DNA of 11,558 nt, taken from Peptococcaceae bacterium (GTDB lineage Bacteria; Bacillota; Desulfitobacteriia; Desulfitobacteriales; Syntrophobotulaceae). Of the stretch, positions 6,296 to 11,558 are shown one piece after another; position 1 is the stretch's first letter; the number at the start of each line of letters is the position of its first letter. The notes below the pieces were generated by a model, which was given only the letters and a program-made list of their open reading frames with translations, was not told the DNA's origin and did no database searches. The stretch lies in the NCBI GenBank assembly GCA_012523535.1, contig JAAYII010000226.1, positions 1 to 11,558 of the forward strand, in the 5' to 3' direction. A program made the position numbers and the translations under genes.

Positions 6296-8935
6296 TTAAG
6301 CCAGCACTCCTCTGTAAAAATGTCCTTTGGTAAATCCTTCGGGATATAATAGCTCTAACTTGTGCAGGGCAGCTTGGGTTTTTGCCTCGTCGATCAAGCT
6401 GCCCTCAGCCGCCTCGGTCCAGAGTTCCTTAAAAATACGTACTGTCTCAGCGGCTTGGCCTTCCGTAGCCCGGGGCAGTTCCAAACGAATATGGCGCAAG
6501 CCGATTTCCGCAATTTTATTTAACTCCGTAATTAAATTCAACTTCTTGGAATTAAAAATATGCATTCTACATTCCCTGTCTGTGACCAAGGGAAACTTGT
6601 AAGCAAGCCTATCCTGCAAAAAAAACTCTCCCCCGTGGCAAATCCCGCTGCATCTTTGACCGGAATTGTTTAGGTAGGAATTATCCCGACTCCGGGCTTT
6701 GTTGGTTAAGCTTTGTCCCAAGGTGGCCCCCAGTAAGCAAAATTCGCTGATCATCATCTCCATATCGCCAAAAACCAGCATTTCCACATGGCCCGGACTG
6801 GCAAGTCTCGGCAATTGTTCTTTGCTCAATTCGGTGGAAAGAGCAGCCCTCTGCCCTCCTATAGACAGTATCCAATATAAAGCGGCTTGATTAAACACAT
6901 AAAGATAGTGATCCGTTTCCCATGCCCACCGGGGGTCAAGGGATCTAATCATTTGGATTCCGGCCAAATTGCTGACCATAACGGCCGGTCTCCGGGGCCA
7001 AACGGAAATTTTACTTAACTGGGCAAATATTTTTTGGCTTTGCTCTTCATTCATAATGCGGGGCAGGCGCCAAAGCAAATCCACCCCTTGCCCCAGGCAA
7101 AAATCAACCGCTTCCTGCAACTCCTGAAGTTTAAGAGGAGGGCGAAATCTCCAATGCTCCCCTCCGATAATAATCCTATCCGCCCTGCTTTTTACCAAAG
7201 CAGGGATACTTTTTATATCGCTCACGGCAACCGTTAGCTGCGGTTTGATTATCTCAGGCGATTTTGTGTTCTCTGAGTCAGCGGCTCCGTGTCTGCTCTT
7301 TATCTCAATTTTCTGCCGCCATTGCCGGCATCTCTTTTGGTATTCTTGATAATTGACAGGGCTAAAGTCCTGCCTGTTATGGGTTTTTTCCAACAGCAAA
7401 GTAACGGCTTGACGCCGCAGATTATTAATCTCGCTGACGGGTAAGATTATATTTTCCGGGATTTCCAGTTCTAGCTCCGCAAGGATAAAGGGAGTGTTGC
7501 CCAACCTGCCCAGCTGTTGCCACAAATAATCATAAGTTAAAGGCTTGTTTAAAGCTTTTTGGGCCAGACTTGAAGATTCAACCGCAACTCTTTGCTCCCC
7601 GTCAATGGCTTCCAGGCGGAGCCTGGTGTCGATTCGGCCCGAGAGCACCATTTTAAGAGGTCTTTTTCGTTTTTCCTTGCCCTCCTGGTAACTCAGGTTT
7701 GCTTTGGCCATTAGTTCCCGGTCATAGGTTTTAAATACCCTGTCTCCTTTGCGGGCTGCCCCTCTAAATTCAATAACCGCGGTTTCTCCGCGAGCCGCGC
7801 TCTCTACTTCCCGGCCTGCGGAATTATAAATTTTTTGGACTGTAATTCCCTCCCGGCCGCGCCCTGTCCAGATTTCCAAACCGTCACCAGTATGCAGCGT
7901 GTTTTCCAATTTGAGAAAAATGCGTCCTCGTTTTACTTCCTGAATCCTGCCCAGCATAGTTCCCCGGTTATTGGGGCGGCTGAAACTCATCATGCCGGCA
8001 CCTTGATAACCATGAAAATAACCGGTGGTAAAATCACGGTTAAAAATTTGGGTCAGTTCATATCTATCTTGATCCGTGAGCCCCGGCCCTCCGTCCTGCA
8101 AAGCGTCCAAAGCCTTACGATAGATTCTTACCACGGTGGCCACATACTCCGCTCTTTTCATCCGGCCTTCCAATTTAAGGGAGCAAATCCCCAAACGCTG
8201 CATTTCAGCCAAGTGATCAGATAAATTAAGGTCCCGAGGACTTAAAAGGTGGTCGCCAAGATTGAGCCCGTCCAGCAAATCCCTGTTTTTGGAATCCACC
8301 AAACGATAAGCAAGGCGGCAGGGCTGCGCACACCTGCCCCTGTTGCCGCTTCTTGCTCCAATATAACTGGACATCAGGCATTGCCCGGAATAACAGATGC
8401 ATAAAGCTCCATGCCCGAAAACCTCCAACTCCAAATTGGTTTCAGCCGCCATTTTTTTGATTTCCTCTCTGGTTGTTTCCCTGGCCAGTACAACCCGGGC
8501 AAAACCCATTTCTTCCAATTGACGAAGTCCATAGCTGTTATTGACAGTCATCTGGGTACTGGCATGGATCTTCATTTCCGGCAAAACTTCCCGAATAAAG
8601 CGGGCCACGCCAATATCCTGAACAATAACCGCATCCGCTCCCAGGGTATACAGTTCGTATAAAAAATCCTCCAGCTGCGGAAACTCGCTGTCCGCCACCA
8701 AAACATTAACTGTGACATAGACCTTGACCAGGCGTTCATGGGCATAATATATGGCTTTTTTTAACTCTTCGCCGGCAAAGTTGGCGGCCGAAGCCCGGGC
8801 ATTGAACAATTTGCCCCCCAAATAGACCGCATCGGCCCCGTTTTCCACAGCCGCCTTTAGAGCCTCGAAATCACCGGCCGGGGCTAACAACTCTATTTTT
8901 GAAACTTTTTTCTTGCCTTGATCAGCTATTGTCAT
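6296..8935 (-). CDS. Long U32-family peptidase/RNA hydroxylase-like protein with DUF3656 and a degenerate second U32 half
   Basis: An 879-residue protein starting at ATG 8935. Residues 13-320 are a typical U32 domain: ELLAPAGDFEALKAAVENG, DAVYLGG, HASTQMTVNN (124-133), HGALCICYSGQC (175-186) and RGRCAQPCR (199-207), with Cys 179, 186, 202 and 206 as likely iron-sulfur or metal ligands, then LKLEGRMKRAEYV and FTTGYFHG. A middle region (about 370-520) fits DUF3656. This N-terminal arrangement matches E. coli RlhA (653 aa), which hydroxylates 23S rRNA C2501; related U32 proteins (TrhP, UbiU/UbiV) carry out oxygen-independent or prephenate-dependent hydroxylation, and some were described as proteases. 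The extra C-terminal part (about 565-879) appears to be a diverged second U32 domain with its own cysteines (733, 762, 766, 789). The gene abuts mutS2 without a gap, so the two are probably translationally coupled. The RBS is weak (GGTGGG close to the ATG). Substrate here is unknown. Confidence 0.9.
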   Translation of the reverse strand: MTIADQGKKKVSKIELLAPAGDFEALKAAVENGADAVYLGGKLFNARASAANFAGEELKKAIYYAHERLVKVYVTVNVLVADSEFPQLEDFLYELYTLGADAVIVQDIGVARFIREVLPEMKIHASTQMTVNNSYGLRQLEEMGFARVVLARETTREEIKKMAAETNLELEVFGHGALCICYSGQCLMSSYIGARSGNRGRCAQPCRLAYRLVDSKNRDLLDGLNLGDHLLSPRDLNLSDHLAEMQRLGICSLKLEGRMKRAEYVATVVRIYRKALDALQDGGPGLTDQDRYELTQIFNRDFTTGYFHGYQGAGMMSFSRPNNRGTMLGRIQEVKRGRIFLKLENTLHTGDGLEIWTGRGREGITVQKIYNSAGREVESAARGETAVIEFRGAARKGDRVFKTYDRELMAKANLSYQEGKEKRKRPLKMVLSGRIDTRLRLEAIDGEQRVAVESSSLAQKALNKPLTYDYLWQQLGRLGNTPFILAELELEIPENIILPVSEINNLRRQAVTLLLEKTHNRQDFSPVNYQEYQKRCRQWRQKIEIKSRHGAADSENTKSPEIIKPQLTVAVSDIKSIPALVKSRADRIIIGGEHWRFRPPLKLQELQEAVDFCLGQGVDLLWRLPRIMNEEQSQKIFAQLSKISVWPRRPAVMVSNLAGIQMIRSLDPRWAWETDHYLYVFNQAALYWILSIGGQRAALSTELSKEQLPRLASPGHVEMLVFGDMEMMISEFCLLGATLGQSLTNKARSRDNSYLNNSGQRCSGICHGGEFFLQDRLAYKFPLVTDRECRMHIFNSKKLNLITELNKIAEIGLRHIRLELPRATEGQAAETVRIFKELWTEAAEGSLIDEAKTQAALHKLELLYPEGFTKGHFYRGVLA
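7183..7214 (+). terminator. Second terminator-like hairpin, antisense to the U32 gene
   Basis: CCCTGCTTT (7183-7191) and AAAGCAGGG (7197-7205) form a perfect 9-bp stem with loop TTACC, followed 4 nt later by CTTTTTAT. The polarity suits plus-strand (antisense) transcripts. The T-run is not flush with the stem and the element lies in coding sequence (IPALVKSRAD), so function is uncertain. Confidence 0.25.
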
Positions 8936-8970
8936 AATCCCACCAATATATAACCATTTAAATATATTAA

Positions 8971-8984
8971 AGGAATTAATTCCT
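8971..8984. promoter_or_regulatory. 14-bp perfect palindrome in the metalloenzyme-U32 gap
   Basis: AGGAATTAATTCCT is a perfect palindrome in the 77-bp gap between the metalloenzyme stop and the U32 start, flanked by TTAA on each side (8967-8970 and 8987-8990, offset by two). It could be an operator for a dimeric regulator or a very short hairpin (5-bp stem, TTAA loop). It is AT-rich and in a low-complexity stretch, so chance is a real alternative. No convincing promoter could be placed here. Confidence 0.25.
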
Positions 8985-9012
8985 GATTAATCCCTGCCCA
9001 AAATCCTATCAA

Positions 9013-10014
9013 TTATGCCTGTTCATTTTTTTCATTTAGCAGGTCGATAATGGCCGGGGTAACATCCGTTATGCTTTCCAGCCTGGGCCATTTTAAGCCA
9101 TAATTGGACCAGCAGAGAGCGGGCACTTTATTTAAGGTATGGGTAGAAGTTGTTAAGTCCTCAATATTGCCGTGATCACTGGTTAAGATCAATGCCATTT
9201 TAATGCCGGATAAGATTAAGGATTCCGCAACCTCAAGATAGCCCCCCAAGAATTCATCCAAAGTCTCTATGGCCTTAATCGCTTTTTCCGGCTGGCCTTT
9301 ATGGCCTTTGATGTCAGTCTGGAAATATTCAAACAGGGTAAAGTCGTATTCCTTGCTAAGGCCTGCCAAGCGCCGGCCAGCCGTAAAAGGTTCTATAATA
9401 GGCACTTCCTCAGGACCCGCCTGTCCCTGTTCAACATAGCCCTGATTCAATAGATTCTGATTAATTTGCGACTTTATTAACTGTGCTTCTCTTTGGCGGA
9501 AAATCACATTGGTAATATCCTGAAAAACAGCTTTCCCGGCCAATAGGTCTTCCTTGGTTCTTAATTTCAAACCGCCGGCCAAAGCGCAAAGGGTGGAAGC
9601 GGACAAATCCGCTTTGTCGGACTTATCCAAGTCCGAAACATTTCGAAAAAAAGCATTGGCAAAAGTAACTTTTTTTCCCTGAGTTCTGAGTTTCTTAAAG
9701 ATACTTTCTTTATTAATTATTTCTTTTAATTCCTCATTGGGAAAACCTCTTAAGTGGTAGCCCAACAGGGCGGCGGTATTAACCCCGGTCCATAAAGCTG
9801 TCTGCCCGGTGGCGCTTTGCGGGATTCCGGGAACACCCATCGTTGCATCCAAAGAGTATAATATACAATTATTATGCAAAATTTCCGGGCTTTTTCCCCA
9901 TAAAAAATGGCCTCCAAGAAGCCGGTCTATATGGGGAGTCCGGGCCAAATACACAGGATTGTTATCCTCGGAGCCCAGACCCAGGCCGTCAACAAAGATC
10001 ATAGTTAAATGCAT
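9013..10014 (-). CDS. Alkaline-phosphatase-superfamily metalloenzyme (phosphopentomutase/iPGM-like fold), function unknown
   Basis: A 333-residue predicted soluble enzyme with the dinuclear-metal core of the alkaline phosphatase/phosphomutase superfamily. Metal-site residues can be placed in order: D9 in FVDGLGLG, a Thr nucleophile/ligand in SATGQTAL (T69 or T72), D234 and H238 in DIKGH, D280 and H281 in TSDHGN, and H292 in THTLNKVP. Together these match the two-metal ligand layout of phosphopentomutase and co-factor-independent phosphoglycerate mutase, but the chain is shorter and lacks a clear match to either, so substrate cannot be assigned. It belongs to an uncharacterised group annotated only as metalloenzyme. 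The ATG at 10014 has a G-rich stretch (GGCGGGGG) about 8 nt upstream as a weak RBS; an in-frame ATG four codons in would be too far from it. It follows the UPF0210 gene by 48 bp on the same strand with no terminator, suggesting co-transcription. Confidence 0.85.
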   Translation of the reverse strand: MHLTMIFVDGLGLGSEDNNPVYLARTPHIDRLLGGHFLWGKSPEILHNNCILYSLDATMGVPGIPQSATGQTALWTGVNTAALLGYHLRGFPNEELKEIINKESIFKKLRTQGKKVTFANAFFRNVSDLDKSDKADLSASTLCALAGGLKLRTKEDLLAGKAVFQDITNVIFRQREAQLIKSQINQNLLNQGYVEQGQAGPEEVPIIEPFTAGRRLAGLSKEYDFTLFEYFQTDIKGHKGQPEKAIKAIETLDEFLGGYLEVAESLILSGIKMALILTSDHGNIEDLTTSTHTLNKVPALCWSNYGLKWPRLESITDVTPAIIDLLNEKNEQA

Positions 10015-10062
10015 TTTATATGCCCCCGCCAGTGTAATTCGACAAATGAACGGACCAATCCT

Positions 10063-11424
10063 TTAATTTTTAAAGCTATGAATGGGGGCGGGAATCCGGC
10101 CTCCCCGATTAATAAACTGTTCCGCACTGAACTCGTTGACCGGCATAATTGGCGCATAACCCAATAAACCGCCGAACTCCGCTCTCTCTCCCACTTTTTT
10201 GCCGTAAACAGGGATAATACGAACGGCAGTGGTTTTATGATTAATAACCCCAATAGCCGCTTCATCGGCAATAATAGCCGCAATGGTGGATTCTTTTGTA
10301 TCCCCGGGAATTGCTATCATATCCAGGCCCACCGAACAAACACTGGTCATGGCTTCCAGCTTGTCAAAGGTTAAAGCTCCGCATTTTACGGCATTGATCA
10401 TCCCTTCGTCCTCACTAACCGGGATAAAGGCCCCGCTTAAGCCCCCTACCGAAGAGGAAGCCATTATGCCGCCTTTTTTCACCGCATCGTTGAGCAAGGC
10501 CAAGGCTGCGGTAGTTCCATGGGCACCACAGGCTTCCAGCCCGATTTCCTCTAAAATCCTGGCCACACTGTCCCCAATCTCCGGAGTCGGAGCCAAGGAC
10601 AGATCCAAAATGCCGAAAGGTACCTTAAGCCTCCGAGAAACTTCATTACCAACCAACTGCCCGGCCCGGGTTATTTTAAAGGCTGTCTTTTTAATGCATT
10701 CGGCCACCACATCCAGGGGCTCACCTTTTACTTTCTCCAAAGCTTTTTTGACCACCCCGGGCCCGCTAACCCCAATATTGATTACCGCTTCCGGTTCGCC
10801 TATTCCCTGGAAAGCCCCGGCCATAAAAGGATTATCCTCTACAGCGTTGGCAAAGACAACCAATTTGGCACAACCGATAGAATCCCTGTCCCTGGTGAGG
10901 TAGGCAGTGTCCTTAATAATCTTGCCCATGAGTTTTACCGCATCCATATTGATTCCGGCTTTGGAAGTGGCCACGTTAACAGAAGAACATACTCTTTCGG
11001 TTTCTTTCAACACCTGGGGGATTGATTCTATCAGTATTTTGTCCCCTTTGCTAAAGCCTTTTTGCACCATGGCGGAAAAGCCGCCGATAAAATTAACCCC
11101 CACTTGTTTTGCCGCCTCATCCAAAGTCCTGGCATATTCCCCATAATGGTCTTCCTCGCTGGCCCCGGCAATTAAGGAAATGGGGGTAACCGCTATTCTT
11201 TTGTTAATAATCGGAATTCCGTATTCAGTTTCAATTTCCTCGCCGACCTTAACCAGGTTAGCGGCCAGCCTGGTTATTTTATCATAAATCTTCCGCCTGG
11301 CCTTTGCCCCGTCGCCATCTATACAATCAAGCAAGGATATGCCCATGGTAATGGTGCGGATATCCAGCTTCTCTTTTTCAATCATGCGAATGGTTTCAAA
11401 AATGTTATTGCTGTATAAAGTCAT
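10063..11424 (-). CDS. UPF0210/DUF711 family protein (PFL-like fold)
   Basis: A full-length 453-residue member of the UPF0210 (DUF711) family, which has a structure from Streptococcus pneumoniae (SP0239) related to the pyruvate-formate-lyase/ribonucleotide-reductase barrel but no established reaction. Family-typical stretches are visible: IRTITMGISLLDC near the N-terminus, IAVTPISLI, FIGGFSAMVQKG, NINGV-like INIGVSGPGVV, LDLSLAPTPEIGDS, ACGAHGTTAALALLND, ASSSVGGLSGAFIPVSED and VGLDMIAIPGDT. There is no C-terminal glycyl-radical loop, so it is not a true PFL. The ATG at 11424 is preceded by AGGGGG about 12 nt upstream, an acceptable RBS. In many Bacillota this gene directly follows a small ACT-domain gene (UPF0237); here the upstream 134 bp holds no such gene, only an insertion-sequence-like repeat tract. 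It is the first gene of the four-gene minus-strand cluster. Confidence 0.93.
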   Translation of the reverse strand: MTLYSNNIFETIRMIEKEKLDIRTITMGISLLDCIDGDGAKARRKIYDKITRLAANLVKVGEEIETEYGIPIINKRIAVTPISLIAGASEEDHYGEYARTLDEAAKQVGVNFIGGFSAMVQKGFSKGDKILIESIPQVLKETERVCSSVNVATSKAGINMDAVKLMGKIIKDTAYLTRDRDSIGCAKLVVFANAVEDNPFMAGAFQGIGEPEAVINIGVSGPGVVKKALEKVKGEPLDVVAECIKKTAFKITRAGQLVGNEVSRRLKVPFGILDLSLAPTPEIGDSVARILEEIGLEACGAHGTTAALALLNDAVKKGGIMASSSVGGLSGAFIPVSEDEGMINAVKCGALTFDKLEAMTSVCSVGLDMIAIPGDTKESTIAAIIADEAAIGVINHKTTAVRIIPVYGKKVGERAEFGGLLGYAPIMPVNEFSAEQFINRGGRIPAPIHSFKN

Positions 11425-11445
11425 GCTGATTTTTTACCCCCTGAC

Positions 11446-11558
11446 TGTCAAAGATATACCGCTGCCTTGAAAATCCCAATAATTACGCAGAAAACCGGAA
11501 ACTCAAACATTGCGCAGGAAACTCGAAAACTCAAATATTATGCAGGAAACTCAAATAT
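11446..11558. mobile_element. Possible end of an IS21-type insertion sequence, running out of the window
   Basis: The sequence from TGTCAAAGATATACCGCTG (11446) onward has an IS21-family look: a TG-starting terminus followed by several degenerate direct repeats. IS21 elements characteristically begin with TG and carry multiple repeated transposase-binding sites near each end. No transposase coding sequence is in the window because the element would lie to the right of 11558. The boundary and family are inferred; an intergenic repeat family is the main alternative. Confidence 0.4.
11482..11558. repeat. Degenerate tandem direct repeat, 27-28 bp unit, at least 2.7 copies
   Basis: Unit 1 (11482-11508) and unit 2 (11509-11536) share the pattern ATTxCGCAG, a purine-rich stretch, then AAACTCAAA. 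A third, shortened unit starts at 11537 (ATTATGCAGGAAACTCAAAT) and meets the window edge. The motif GGAAACTC occurs three times (11498, 11518 and 11546 regions). The units are adjacent with no spacer, so this is not a CRISPR array. No coding frame across the tract looks convincing. Confidence 0.75.

Noticed and set aside
7612..7626. Inverted repeat CCAGGC/GCCTGG
   Set aside because: Only 6 bp, 3-base loop, inside coding sequence and without a T-run.
9602..9636. Cluster of short hairpins (GACAAA/TTTGTC and TCGGACTT/AAGTCCGA)
   Set aside because: It encodes the repetitive SDLDKSDKADLS stretch of the metalloenzyme; no T-run follows on either strand, so the symmetry is probably due to the repeated codons.
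10015..10100. Terminator between the UPF0210 and metalloenzyme genes from the G-rich and C-rich runs
   Set aside because: The longest pairing is CCCGCC/GGCGGG across a loop of over 50 bases with no T-run.
10283..10903. 206-codon open frame antisense to the UPF0210 gene
   Set aside because: It is the complement of a strongly conserved gene, has Ser/Pro-rich composition typical of antisense shadows, and no recognisable domain. The same applies to the 158-codon frame at 4431-4907 opposite the mutS2 coiled coil.
11482..11558. CRISPR array
   Set aside because: The repeats are degenerate and directly adjacent with no unique spacers.

Overview
The window looks like a chromosomal segment from a strictly anaerobic, Gram-positive-type bacterium of the Bacillota (clostridial or Peptococcaceae-like). 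This is inferred from gene content (class A PBP, long U32 peptidase directly upstream of mutS2, UPF0210 protein, radical-SAM tungsten-enzyme maturase), from strong AGGAG-type ribosome binding sites, from TTG and GTG starts, and from moderate GC. The species cannot be named from this sequence.

Layout. Plus strand, 1-2332: 3' portion of a class A penicillin-binding protein, cut by the window start and closed by a strong rho-independent terminator (2364-2397). Plus strand, 2532-3902: a monocistronic radical-SAM/SPASM protein with a candidate promoter and a clear RBS, most like the maturases of tungsten-dependent aldehyde:ferredoxin-type oxidoreductases. It carries an AbrB-like N-terminal segment. 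It ends two bases from the stop codon of the converging minus-strand cluster. Minus strand, 11424 down to 3905: four genes in the order UPF0210/DUF711 protein, alkaline-phosphatase-superfamily metalloenzyme, long U32 peptidase, mutS2. Gaps are 48, 77 and 0 bp, consistent with one operon, possibly with an internal control point in the 77-bp gap. Right edge, 11446-11558: degenerate 27-28 bp direct repeats that look like the repeat-bearing end of an IS21-type insertion sequence lying mostly outside the window, only about 21 bp upstream of the UPF0210 start.

How the genes relate. The PBP polymerises and crosslinks peptidoglycan. The radical-SAM protein probably matures a tungsten oxidoreductase encoded elsewhere. 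In the minus-strand cluster, the U32 protein (RlhA-like RNA hydroxylation family) and MutS2 (ribosome-collision rescue and/or recombination control) could both act on the translation machinery. The metalloenzyme and the UPF0210 protein are conserved families without a firmly known role. No tRNA, rRNA, CRISPR array or phage gene was seen. No non-coding stretch exceeds 300 bp; the largest is 2333-2531. I do not see a clear new defence or biosynthetic system. The points most worth a second look are the AbrB-like/radical-SAM fusion, the duplicated U32 protein, the insertion-sequence-like end next to the UPF0210 gene, and terminator-like hairpins antisense to mutS2 and the U32 gene.
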